Positions 34,795 to 45,443 are shown, counted from the stretch's first letter. The stretch is 64,000 nt of DNA from Sciurus carolinensis (GCF_902686445.1 NC_062232.1:37032454-37096453), one strand, 5' to 3'. Numbers and translations are program-made. Notes: generated from the letters alone by a model not told the origin.

Positions 34795-36381
34795 GAGTTT
34801 CAAGATGGCGGACTAGGGGGCGGCTGCATTTCACGTTGCTCCAGGACGCAAGATTCAAAAGAGGAGATAGTGAGAGACTTGGGACCAACTCAAAGCCGCC
34901 GGGTGAGTCTCTCCCGTTGGGGAGGCATCCCGGATGGGGCAGTAGCCCCGGAACGCAGGGAATTTGTGAAGTGGAGTTGCTCGGCGAGACGCCCCTCCCC
35001 CCACTGGAGCAGTAAACACGGACAACTGGGATCATCGTAGAGGAGGCGGCTCAGCACAGCGCTTAGACTCGGAGCAACCACTGGGGCTCCGGGCGGCTGC
35101 CTGAGGAGGAGCTGCGTAGTGAGCTGTTTAGACTCAGAGTAATCGCATCTGAACACCGGGGGGTTGCCCGGAGTAAGAGGAGAAGCGCGGCGGGTCGCTT
35201 GGTCTAGGAGTGACTGCATCAGAGCCACAGGCAGTTGCCAGAGAAGGAACTGCGTGGCGAGCTGTTTGAACTCAGAGCGAGCACTCCTGAACACCGGGGG
35301 ACTGCCCGGAGGAAGAGGAGAAGTGCGGCGGGTCGCTTGGTCTAGGAGTGACTGCGTCGGAGCTGCGGGCGGTTGCCAGAGGAGGAGGCGAGTGGTGAGT
35401 TGATTGGACTAAAAGCGACCGCTCCTGAACACCGGTGGCCTGCCTGGAGGAGGAGCGTTGTGGGTCACTTGGTCTCGGAGCCACCGCTCCTGAACACCCG
35501 GGGGGCTACCCCGAGGAGGAGGAGGAGGAACAGGGCGGGTCACTTGGACTTGGAGTGACTGCCTAGGGCTACAGGCGGTTGGCGGGATGAGGAGACGCAA
35601 AGTGAATTGCTTGGGCTCCTAGTGACTGCGTCGGAAACCGGGTGGCTGTCCGGAGGAGGAGGTGTGTGGCGGGTCTTTGGGTATCGGAGCTATTGTACGG
35701 GGTTCCAGGTGGCGGCTCAGAGGAGGGGCCGCATAGCCAGGCCATTAGGTGCAGAGCAGGGTCCCAGGACCTAGGCAGCTTCTTGGTGGAAGAGCCACAC
35801 AGAGACACGCCTAGGGGTGGAGCGAAGTTTCCAGGACTGCGGGAAGATTCTCTGGGAGAGGCAGCCTAAGGAGACTCGCCTGCGAAGGGTGAGGCTCCCA
35901 GGCCCAGGAGGTAGATCCGGGTCCCTGGGAACATTGCAGAGGAAGACAGCCCAGCCCAGGCGGTAGTTGTAGATTGAGGGGAACCTCTAGGAGGGGAACT
36001 GATCAGCAAGACATCCCCACCGAGTGAGTCTTCCCTGCCAGGTGAGGTTTTCCCACAGGGACGGTAAAACCAGAGACACAGGCACAAACAGGACTTGCCT
36101 CAGCCCTCAGCCTAGTTCCCCATTGGATGACCATTGGTCAACAAGTGGAGGCACCTCTGCCCACTAGCAGGGAATATACACCACCTGAGGGTCACCACCC
36201 CTAGAGAGGCAGCTTGTTCGTGTAGCTCCGCATTATCAACTTCCTCCAAGACTTCAGGCTACTGAAGGATAAGAGGGGATATACTAGCAATCTTCAGGGA
36301 CATTATAAGTCGATAGAGGAAATCTGCAATATCTTAATGACCCACTGATTCCTGAACATTCTGAGAAAACAAGGGAAGAAA
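34795..36381 (+). promoter_or_regulatory. L1 5' UTR / internal promoter region
   Basis: GC- and CpG-rich 1.59-kb leader. Ten or so bases from its start is CAAGATGGCGG (34801-34811), the YY1-type motif that in human L1 sits at the same place and sets the transcription start. Tandem GC-rich units follow from 35149. ORFs of 61-134 codons here run on both strands and are compositional artefacts. Promoter activity is inferred from position and motif only. Confidence 0.8.
35149..35560 (+). repeat. Tandem 138-bp units in the L1 5' UTR
   Basis: The phrase CTGAACACC recurs at 35149, 35287, 35425 and 35490, giving two periods of exactly 138 bases and then a half-period of 65. Within each unit the phrase is followed by a GCCCGGAGGAAGAGGAG-like block and GGGTCGCTTGGTCTAGGAG, so each 138-base unit is itself a degenerate dimer of about 68 bases. 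Confidence 0.85.
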
Positions 36382-37407
36382 ATGCCCCAAACAAATCTAG
36401 ATGTTACATCAATAAAATCCAACAACAGCATGGCAGAAGAAATGACAGAAAGGGAGTTCAGAATGTACATAATTAAAATGATTAGGGAAGCAAACGATGA
36501 GATGAAAGAGCAAATGCAGGCATTGAATGATGAGATGAAAGAGCAAATGCAGGCATTGAATGATAGCACCAATCAACAGTTAAAAGAGCAAATACAGGAA
36601 GCAAAAGATCATTTCAATAAAGAGTTAGAGATACTGAAAAAAAACCAAACAGAAATCCTTGAAATGAAGGAAACAATAAACCAAATTAAGAACTCCATAG
36701 AAAGCATAACCAATAGGATAGAACACCTGGAAGAGAGAACTTCAGATATTGAAGACAAAATATTTAATCTCGAAAGCAAAGTTGAACAAACAGAGAAGAT
36801 GGTAAGAAATTATGAACAGAATCTGCAAGAACTATGGGATATCATGAAAAGGCCAAATTTGAGAATTATTGGGATTGAGGAAGGCTTAGAGAAACAAACC
36901 AAAGGAATGAATAATCTAGTCAATGAAATAATATCAGAAAATTTCCCAAATCTGAAGAATGAAATGGAAAATCAAGTCCAAGAGGCTTATAGGACTCCAA
37001 ATACACAAAATTACAACAGACCCACACCAAGGCACATTATAATGAAAATACCTAACATACAAAATAAAGACAGAATTTTAAAGACTGTGAGAGAAAAGAA
37101 CCAAATTACATTCAGGGGGAAACCAATACGGACATCAGCAGATTTTTCAATCCAGACCCTAAAAGCTAGAAGGGCCTGGAACAACATTTTTCAAGCTCTG
37201 AAAGAAAATGGATGCCAACCAAGAATCTTATACCCAGCAAAACTTACCTTCAAATTTGACAATGAAATAAGATCATTCCATGATAAACAAAAGCTAAAAG
37301 AATTTACAAAAAGAAAGCCAGCATTACAGAACATTCTCAGCAAAATATTCCATGAAGAAGAGATAAAAAACAAAAAAGCATATCAGCAAAGGGAGGAATT
37401 ACCCTAA
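36382..37407 (+). CDS. L1 ORF1: L1 ORF1 protein, intact frame
   Basis: 341 codons, close to human ORF1p (338). ORF1p is a trimeric RNA-binding chaperone that coats L1 RNA in cytoplasmic RNPs. Residues about 20-150 are charged, heptad-rich coiled coil. Within it an 11-residue block NDEMKEQMQAL is duplicated in tandem (residues 38-48 and 49-59). The RRM-like domain starts near residue 157 (LRIIGIEEG) and the C-terminal domain contains RPTPRHIIMKI (about 213-223) and QPRILYPAKLTF (about 279-290), which match the conserved mammalian core. The ATG at 36382 has A at -3. There is no stop or frameshift, unlike ORF2 71 bases downstream. It is probably expressed only if the L1 promoter is active; this is a retrotransposon gene, not a host gene. 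Confidence 0.9.
   Translation: MPQTNLDVTSIKSNNSMAEEMTEREFRMYIIKMIREANDEMKEQMQALNDEMKEQMQALNDSTNQQLKEQIQEAKDHFNKELEILKKNQTEILEMKETINQIKNSIESITNRIEHLEERTSDIEDKIFNLESKVEQTEKMVRNYEQNLQELWDIMKRPNLRIIGIEEGLEKQTKGMNNLVNEIISENFPNLKNEMENQVQEAYRTPNTQNYNRPTPRHIIMKIPNIQNKDRILKTVREKNQITFRGKPIRTSADFSIQTLKARRAWNNIFQALKENGCQPRILYPAKLTFKFDNEIRSFHDKQKLKEFTKRKPALQNILSKIFHEEEIKNKKAYQQREELP
36493..36558 (+). repeat. 33-bp tandem duplication in ORF1 coiled coil
   Basis: Two consecutive 33-base copies (36493-36525 and 36526-36558), nearly identical, encode two 11-residue repeats. Eleven residues is a hendecad, so the insertion keeps a coiled coil possible but shifts the heptad register. Confidence 0.93.
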
Positions 37408-37478
37408 AGGAACTGTCAAATAAAGGAGGAACCAAGATGTGTCAAAAAATAAGTAAATAAATAAATAAAATTTTAAAT

Positions 37479-40400
37479 ATGAACCAAATGACTGGGAATA
37501 CAAATCATATCTCAATAATAACCCTGAATGTTAATGGCCTGAACTCATCAATCAAAAGACATAGACTGGCAGATTGGATTAAAAAGAAAGATCCAACAAT
37601 ATGTTGCCTGCAAGAGACTCACCTCATAGAAAGAGATACCCATAGACTAAAGGTGAAAGGATGGGGAAAAACATACCATGCACATGGACTCAGCAAAAAA
37701 GCTGGAGTATCCATCCTCATTTCAGATAATGTGGACTTCAACCCAAAGTTAGTCAGAAGGGATAAAGAAGGACATTTCATACTGCTTAAGGGAAGCATAA
37801 ATCAGCAAGATATAACAATCATAAACATCTATGCCCCAAACAGTGGCTCATCCATATATTAAACAAATCCTTCTCAATCTCAGAAACCAAATAGACCATA
37901 ATACAATAATACTAGGTGATTTCAACACGCCTCTCTCACCACTGGACAGATCTTCCAAACAAAAATTGAACAAAGAAACCATAGAACTCAATAACAAAAT
38001 CAATAATTTAGACGTAACGGACATTTTAGAATATACCATCCAACGAAGAGTGAATATACTTTCTTCTCAGCAGCACATGGATCCTTCTCTAAAATAGATC
38101 ATATATTATGCCACAAAGCTAATGTTAGCAAATACAAGAAGATAGAGACACTACCTTGTATTCTATCAGATCATAATGGATTGAAGTTAGAAATAAATGA
38201 AAGAGTAAAAAACAGAAACTACTCCAACACCTGGAGATTAAACAATATGCTATTATATGATGAATGGATAACAGAAGATATTAGGAAGGAAATTTAAAAA
38301 TTCTTAGAGGTAAATGAGAACAAAGAAACATCATATCAAAATCTCTGGGACACTATGAAAGCAGTACTTAGAGGAATATTTATTTCATGGAGCACATTCA
38401 ATAAAAGAAGTAAAACTCAACAAATCAATGACCTAACACTACAGCTCAAAGCCCTAGAAAAAGAAGAACAGATCAACACCAAAAGTAGTAGAAGACAGGA
38501 AATAGTTAAACTCAGAGCTGAAATCAATGAAATTGAAACAAAAGAAACAATACAAAAAATTGACAAAATAAATAGTTGGTTCTTCGAAAAAATAAACAAA
38601 ATTGATAAACCTTTAGCCACACTAACAAAGAGAAGATGAGAGAAAACTCAAATCACTAAAATTCGAAATGAACAAGGAAATATCACAACAGACACAATTG
38701 AAATACAAAACATAATTAGAAGCTATTTTGAAAATCTATACTCCAACAAAATAGAAAATTTTGAAGACATCAACAGGTTTCTAGAGACATATGAATTGCC
38801 TAAACTGAACGAGGAGGACATACACAATTTAAATAGACCAATTTCAAGTAATGAAATAGAAGAAGTCATCAAAAGCCTACCAAAGAAAAGTCCGGGACCA
38901 GATGGGTTCTCAGCCAAGTTCTACAAAACCTTTAAAGAAGAGCTCATTCTAATACTTCTCAAAATATTCCATAAAATAGAAGAGGAGGGAACCCTCCCAA
39001 ACTCATTCTATGAAGCCAATATTACCCTGATACCTAAAGCAGACAGAGACACATCGAGGAAAGAAAATTTCAGACCAATATCCTTAATGAACATCGACAC
39101 AAAAATTCTCAACAAAATTTTAGCAAATCGCATACAAAAACATATTAAAAAGATAGTGCACCATGATCAAGTGGGTTTCATCCCAGGGATGCAAGGTTGG
39201 TTCAACATCAGGAAATCAATAAATGTAATTCACCATATCAATAGACTTAAAGTCAAGAATCACATGATTATTTCAATAGATGCAGAAAAAGCATTTGATA
39301 AAATACAGCACCCCTTCATGCTCAAAACACTAGAAAAAATAGGGATAGTGGGAACATTCCTTAACATTGTAAAGGCCATCTACGCTAAGCCCATGGCTAA
39401 TATCATTCTAAATGGTGAAAAACTGAAAGCATTCCCCCTAAAAACTGGAACAAGGTAGGGATGCCCTCTTTCACCACTTCTATTCAATATCGTTCTTGAA
39501 CCTCTAGCCAGAGCAATTAGACAGACCAAAGAAATTAAAGGGATACAAATAGGAAAAGAAGAACTCAAACTATCCCTATTTGCTGATGATATGATTATAT
39601 ACTTAGAGGAACCAGGAAATTCCACCAGAAAACTTTTAGAATTCATAAGTGAATTCAGTAAAGTAGCAGGATATAAGATCAATGCTCATAAATCTAATGC
39701 ATTTTTATACATAAGTGATGAATCTTTGGAAAGAATAATTAAGAAAACTACCCCATTCACAATAGCCTCGAAAAAAATAAAATACTTGGGAATCAATCTC
39801 ACAAAAGAGGTGAAAGACCTCTACAATGAGAACTACAGAACACTAAAGAAAGAAATTCAAGAAAACCTTAGAAGATGGAAAGATCTCCCATGTTCTTGGA
39901 TAGGAAGAATTAATATTGTCAAAATGGCCATACTACCAAAAGTGCTATACAGATTCAATGCAATTCCAATTAAAATCCCAATGACGTACCTTACAGAAAT
40001 AGAGCAAGCAATTATGAAATTCATCTGGAAGAATAAGAAACCCAGAATAGCTAAAGCAATCCTTAGCAGAAAGAGTGAAGCAGTGGGTATCGCAATACCA
40101 GAACTTCAACTCTACTACAAAGCAATAGTAACAAAAACGACATGGTATTGGTACCAAAATAGAAAGGTAGATCAATGGTACAGAATAGAGGACATGGACA
40201 CAAACCCAAATAAATACAATTTTCTCATACTAGACAAAGGGGCCAAAAATATGCAATGGAGAAAAGATAGCCTCTTCAACAAATGGTGCTGGGAGAATTG
40301 GAAATCCATATGCAACAATGAAACTAAACCCATATCTCTCACCATGCACGAAACTAAACTCAAAACGGATTAAGGACCTTGGAATCAGACCAGAGACCCT

Positions 40401-41302
40401 GCAGATTACAGAACAAAAAGTAAGTCCAGATCTTCAACATGTCGGCTTAGGACCAGACTTCCTCAATAGAACTCCCATAGCACAAGAAATAAAAGCAAGA
40501 ATCAATAACTGGGATAGATTCAAACTAAAAAGCTTTCTCTCAGCAAAGGAAACTATCAGCAATGCGAAGAAAGAGCCTACAGAGTGGGAGAAAATCTTTG
40601 CCAATCATACTTCAGATAGAGCACTAATCTCCAGAATCTATAAAGAACTCAACAACTCTACACCAAGAATGCAAATAATCAATTGACAAATGGGCTAAGG
40701 AAATGAACAGACACTTCACAGAAGAAGATCTACAAGCAATCAACAAACATATGGAAAAATGTTCAACATCTCTAGTAATAAGAGTAATGCAAATCAAAAC
40801 CACCCTAAGATTCCATCTCACCCCTATTAGAATGGCGATTATCAAGAATACAAGCAACAACAGGTGTTGGCGAGGATGTGGGGAGAAAGATACACTCATA
40901 CATTGCTGGTGGGGCTGCAAATTAATGCAGCCACTCTGGAAAGCAGTGTGAAGATTCCTTAGAAAACTTGGAATGGAACCACCATTTGACCCAGCTATCC
41001 CACTCCTTGGCCTATACCCAAAGGACTTAAAATCAGCATACTACAGAGATATAGCCACATCAATGTTCATAGCTGCTCAATTCACAATAGCCAGATTGTG
41101 GAACCAACCTAGATGTCCTTCAATTGATGAATGGATAAAGAAACCGTGGTATATATATACAATGGAATATTACTCAGCCATAAAGAATGATATAATTACG
41201 GCATTTGCAGGCAAATGGATGAAATTGGAGAATATCATGCTAAGTGAAATAAGCCAATCTCAAAAAACCAAAGGACGAATGATCTCGCTAATAAGTGGAT
41301 GA
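37479..41302 (+). pseudogene. L1 ORF2: L1 ORF2 (endonuclease / reverse transcriptase), broken
   Basis: Spans the normal ORF2 length, about 1,275 codons. Endonuclease motifs are visible: LNVNGLN (from 37524), QETH with catalytic-type Glu at 37614, GDFN at 37915-37926, SDHN at 38166-38177. The RT domain keeps [25 protein letters not shown] and the catalytic FADD at 39579-39590. The C-terminal Cys/His cluster (Cys 40865, Cys 40877, His 40901, Cys 40916) is present. Lesions: frameshifts near 37850, 38050, 40316 and 40690; in-frame stops at 38295, 38637, 39456 and 40949. The two EN frameshifts cancel, so most of the gene lies in the starting frame. It cannot make full-length protein. Premature stops replace codons whose neighbours align well, implying decay after insertion. 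Confidence 0.95.
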
Positions 41303-41583
41303 TGACACATAATGGGGAGTGGGAGGGGTAAGTGTTAGGGTTAGAGTTAGGGTTAGGGAGGGGGGCAAGAATGGAGGAAGGAAGGACTGTATAGAGGGAA
41401 AAGGGGGTAGGGGGTGGGGGAAGGGAAAAAATAACAACGAATCAAACAACTTTACCCTATGTAAATTTATGATTACACAAATGGTATGCCTTTACGCCAT
41501 GTACAAACAGAGAAACAACATGTATCCCATTTGTTTACAATAAAAAAATTAAAAATTAAAAAGCCAAAAAAAAAAAAAAAAAA
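41303..41583 (+). promoter_or_regulatory. L1 3' UTR with G-rich, telomere-like tract and poly(A) signal
   Basis: G-runs from 41313 to 41420 include TTAGGG-type units at 41334-41366 and a GGGGGG block, a plausible G-quadruplex former. A polypurine segment follows. AATAAA at 41539 precedes the genomic A tail. Other L1 3' ends in this window share the G-rich tract but not the TTAGGG units. Confidence 0.85.
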
Positions 41584-41585
41584 CC

Positions 41586-42398
41586 TCCTATAGCAAAGGA
41601 AACTTAAGAGCATGAATAGGGAGCCCACAGAATGGTAGAAAATTTTTGCCAGCTACTCTTCCACAGGGAATTAATAACCTAATAACCTGAATATAAAAAG
41701 AACTCAAAAAACTTCACACCAAAAAAAACCCTAAAACCCACTCAATAAATGGGCAAAAATTTAAAGAGACTTTTATCACAAGATGAAATACAAATGGCCA
41801 ACAAATATATGAAGAAATGTTCAACATCCTTAGCAGTTAGGGAGATGCGAATCAAAATTACACTGAGTTTTCATCTCATCCTAGTTAGAATGGCAATCAT
41901 CAAGAATACAAATAATGATAATTGGAGAAGATGTGGGGGTAAACATACGCTTATATATTGTTGGTAGGACTGTAAATTACTACAGCTACTTTGAAAAGCA
42001 GTATGGGAATTTCTCAAAAGACTAGGAATGGAAACACCATATGACCCAGCTATCCCACTCCTCAGTATTTATCCAAAAGAACTAAAATCAACATACTGTA
42101 GTGGTATGTGCATTCCAATGTTCATAGCAGCCCAATCCACAATAGCAAAGTTATGGAACCAACCTAGGTGTCCATCAATAGACAAATGGTTAAAGAAAAT
42201 GTGGTATATACACACAATGGAGTAATAAAGAAAAATAGAATTATGACATTTGTTGGTAAATGGATGGAACTGTAGAACATCATTATAAGAGGAATAAGCC
42301 TGACTCAGAAAGTCAAGGGGCAAATGTTTTCTCTCATATACATAACCTGGAAAGAAGAAAGGAATAAAAGGGGGATTTTGTGAAAATAGAAGGGGGGG
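41586..42398 (+). mobile_element. Older L1 ORF2 3' end, interrupted on its right
   Basis: Starts inside ORF2 with sequence homologous to 40550 of the full-length copy (tatagcaaaggaaact; acagaatggtagaaaat), then the Cys-rich region and C-terminus in broken frames. It is diverged from the 34.8-41.6 kb element. Its 3' UTR is cut at 42398 by a MaLR element and resumes at 44728. Confidence 0.85.
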
Positions 42399-42844
42399 TG
42401 TTTTGTTTTGAATGTGAAGTGTCCCCCAAAAGCTCATGTGTGAGACAATGCAAGAAGGTTTAGAGGTAAAGTGGCTGAGTTATAAGAGCCTTAACCCAAT
42501 CGGTGACTTAATCCCCTGATAGAGTTTAACCGAATAGTAACTGAAAGCAGGTAGGGTGTGGCTAAAGGAGGTGGTCTCTGGGGGCATGTCTTTGGGGTAT
42601 ATGTCTTGTATCTGGCAAGTGGATTCTCTCTCTCTGCTTCTTAGTGGCGCTGTCCTTACCTGCTTTCCTCTGCCACACCCTTCCACCATGATGCTCTGCC
42701 TCCCCTCAAGCCCTGAGGATTGGAGCTTGGCTGTCTATGGACGGAAACCTCTGAAACTGTGAACCCCTCAAATAAACTTTTCCTCCCCTAAAATTGTTCT
42801 TATCAGGTATCTTGGTCACAGCAGCGAAAAAGCTGACTAAGACA
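42399..42844 (+). repeat. MaLR 5' LTR
   Basis: Ends TGTTTTG...AAGACA. Contains 'gagacaatgcaagaaggtt', 'taatcccctgatag' and the signal AATAAA at about 42771. The reversed copy at 21548-22013 is the same family. Confidence 0.85.
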
Positions 42845-44285
42845 GAAATTGGTACTGAAAAGTGGGATCGTTGCTCTTACTAACCTGACTATGGTTCAGA
42901 AGCTTTGGAGTTTTTTGGAATTTGTAGGAGTTTTTTGGTAAGTTTAGCAATGGAAACTGGAAAAGCTTTAGATTGTTGTAAACAGAGCTTAATGGATATT
43001 TCTGGTGGGAGCTCAGAAGACCAGAATGTTCATAGGACTGTGTATAGTAAAGACAAGGCTCAAGAGGTTTCATTGGAAAAAGAGGACATTACTGGTAATT
43101 GGACTAGAAGCCGTCCGTGTTATGTTCTGGCTGAGAAGCTGTTTACACTTTCCCCTTGTCCTGAGACTTTCTCTGAGGTTGATTTGAAAAGCTATGGACT
43201 TCATCTGGTGATTGAAATTTCTAGGTAGCATAGTATTCAGGTGGTGGCATAGGTATTGCTGGCAGCTCTTAGCCAAGTTTATTGTGCTATTCAGGAGCAG
43301 AAAGCAGACCAGAAAAAAATTGAAAAACTTGGAGCTGAAAGGTGGGAGTGAAACTGGGGCTAAGGAAGTTGCAGTTGTTAAAGACATTACTGCCACTAAA
43401 GAAATGCTAAAGACTTTGCCCAGAGAAAATAAGAAAGATGATTTGGGAGCATCTCAGGATCTGGCAAGACCACACCCATCTCAGGCTCAAGGGAGTAAAA
43501 GTAAAAATTCCTTTGAGAAGAGATCAGTGGAGCACCCTACTTGCACAGGGCAGCCTAGGAAGTTGTTTCACCATGCTCAGCCACCCAGACACTCAGAGGC
43601 TGCTGCAGCAGTAGTCTCTGGAGGCTTGGCTACTGCTAAGATGGCAGCAGACCTTGGTGGCAACCATGTGTTACTGGTTCTGCGGGATTGCAGGATGCTG
43701 GGGTTAGGGAAGCATGGAGGCTTCCACCAAGATTTCAAAGGAAGGGCTGGGAGGCCAGGCAAAGTGCAGCAGGGTCAGAGTGCCTGTGGGAAGTCACTGA
43801 GAGGATGATGCATAGATATGAGGAGGAAGGCGAAGCTGCAGTGGAGACCCCCAGGATTAACAAATGGCAGTAACATGGGACATTTACCAAGGAAAGCTAC
43901 AAGTATTGAGCACAGATAAGCCAACAGAGAGGCTGTGGGGGCTGCACCCAGCAAAGTCATAGGGACAGAGCTGCTAGTTGTGAAGCTACAGGTGTTTGCC
44001 CAGTTGAATTTCAGTCTTCCTTTGGTCCCATCCCTTCTTTCTATGCCCCTATTTCTCCCTTGTGGAATGGAAATGTTTACTATGTGTCCTTACATATAGA
44101 GTATATGTAACTTACTTTTGATTTTACAGGACCTCATGATGCAAGTTTGCCTTGCATCTCAGTGAAAACTGGACTTGGACCTTGGGAAATCTTGGAACTG
44201 TTTAGCCCATGGGAACTCTTGGAAACGAACTAAATGTATTTTGCATTTTGAGATGATCATGAGTTTATGGGGGCCAGGGATAGAA
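42845..44285 (+). other. MaLR internal region with a 198-codon ORF
   Basis: Internal MaLR sequence. The largest open frame, 43212-43808 (198 codons), is Lys/Arg-rich early and Ala/Gly-rich later, with no domain I recognise. Other frames on both strands overlap it. MaLR internal regions are not known to encode a conserved protein, so the ORF is probably fortuitous, though its length stands out here. Confidence 0.6.
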
Positions 44286-44727
44286 TGCTATGATTTGGAT
44301 GTGGGGTGTACCCCAAAACCTCATGTGTGAGACAATGCAAGAAAGTTTAGAGACCAAATGATTGGGTTATGACAGCCTTAACTTAATCAATGCATTAATC
44401 CCCTGATACGGATTAACTAGGTGATAACTCGCAGGCAGGGTGTGGCTAGAGGAGGTAGGTCACCGGGTGCATGCCTTTGAGGTATGTATTTAGCATCTGG
44501 CAGCTGGAGCCTCTCTTTCTCTGCTTCTTAGTGGCCATGTCCTGACCTGCTATCCTCTGCCACACCTTTCCTCCATAATGATCCGCCTCACCTTGAACCC
44601 CAAGGAATGGAGCTAGCTGTCTATGGACAGATTTCTGAAAACATGAGCCCCCAAATAAACTTTTCCTCCTCTAAAATTGTTCTTTTCAAGTCTTTTGTCA
44701 CAGTGGTGAACAAGCTGACAAAAAACA
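44286..44727 (+). repeat. MaLR 3' LTR
   Basis: Starts TGCTATGATTTGGATGTG and ends in AAAACA after 'caagctgaca'. Aligns along its whole length to 42399-42844 with numerous substitutions and small indels, indicating an old insertion. Confidence 0.85.
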
Positions 44728-44905
44728 GGAGATTAGTAGAGAATTAGGGTCCGTGAGGGATGAAGGAGAGGAAGGAAAGGGGAAGAATTGGGGAAGTAAA
44801 TTGACCAATTTACTTGGTATATGTATGAATATACCACAATGCATTACAATTTTATATATAACTATAATGTGTAGATTTAAAAACAAATGAATAAATAAAA
44901 GAAAG
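44728..44905 (+). mobile_element. Right part of the L1 3' UTR interrupted by the MaLR
   Basis: G/A-rich then AT-rich L1 3' UTR (gaatataccacaatgcatt; aactataatgtgtagat) ending in (AAAT)n. Together with 41586-42398 it restores one L1 3' end. Confidence 0.75.
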
Positions 44906-45295
44906 ACCAATGGATTAGTGAAAATGCAGATGCTACTTACTAATATTTATGGAATGCCATAAAGCAGCAGTTAGAGGAAATTTTAATTTTAAGTGCCTAC
45001 ATTAAAGGATATGAAAGACATCAACACAATAACCTAATCTCTCACCTCAGAAAGAGCATTTGAAAAAATCCAACACCCTTTCATAATACAAAACACTCAA
45101 CACACTAGAAATAGAAGGTAACTTTCTCAACCTGATAAAAGTCATCCACAAAATCCATGGTTACCATTATATTTAATGGTAAAAAGCAGGATCCTTTTTT
45201 TTTTTTTTTAGAATTAAGAAAAGACTAGGATATATATTCAATATTCTATTCAGTATTGTACTTGAGATTCTAAGCAGGCAAATTAGGCTATTAAA

Positions 45296-45443
45296 AAAAT
45301 GCATATAGGGGCTGGGGTTGTGGCTCAGTGGTAGAGCCTTTACCTAGCATGTGTGAGGCACTGGGTTCAATCCTCAGTACCACATATAAATAAATGAATA
45401 AAATAAAAGTCTATCAACATCTAAAAAATATTTGAAAATGCAT
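45296..45443 (+). mobile_element. Long-tail ID SINE with TSD
   Basis: ID body (gttgtggctcagtggtag; ggttcaatcctcagtacc) plus the conserved tail (aaaagtctatcaacatct variant). Nine-base duplication AAAATGCAT at 45296-45304 and 45435-45443. Confidence 0.93.

Larger units (their letters stand above)
34795..41583 (+). mobile_element. L1: Near full-length LINE-1 element
   Basis: A 6.8-kb autonomous-type retrotransposon with every part in order: GC-rich 5' UTR (34795-36381), ORF1 (36382-37407), 71-base inter-ORF spacer containing (AAAT)n, ORF2 (37479-41302, broken), 3' UTR with G-rich tract, AATAAA at 41539-41544 and an A tail ending near 41583. L1 mobilises by endonuclease nicking and target-primed reverse transcription, and also moves SINEs such as those throughout this window. 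The GC-rich 5' UTR strongly contrasts with AT-rich surroundings. No convincing target-site duplication joins 34795 and 41584. ORF2 carries eight disabling lesions, so the copy is dead although nearly complete. Confidence 0.97.
42399..44727 (+). mobile_element. MaLR element with both LTRs
   Basis: Two similar LTRs (42399-42844 and 44286-44727) in direct orientation flank a 1.44-kb internal region. The internal part starts with 'gaaattggtactgaaaagtg', the typical MaLR junction. MaLRs are nonautonomous ERVL relatives lacking gag-pol, and no retroviral enzyme motifs are seen. It sits inside the 3' UTR of an older L1 (sequence left of 42399 and right of 44727 is L1). Five-base target repeats are not exact. 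Finding both LTRs together is less common than solo LTRs for this family. Confidence 0.85.

Noticed and set aside
35149..35560. CRISPR-like array
   Set aside because: Regular spacing but units are long, contiguous and diverged, within a mammalian L1 promoter.
34746..36087. Many ORFs of 61-134 codons on both strands
   Set aside because: They lie in the GC-rich L1 5' UTR with few stops by composition, overlap on both strands and show no domain.
41334..41366. True interstitial telomere or chromosome fusion point
   Set aside because: Only about four units, wholly within an L1 3' UTR.
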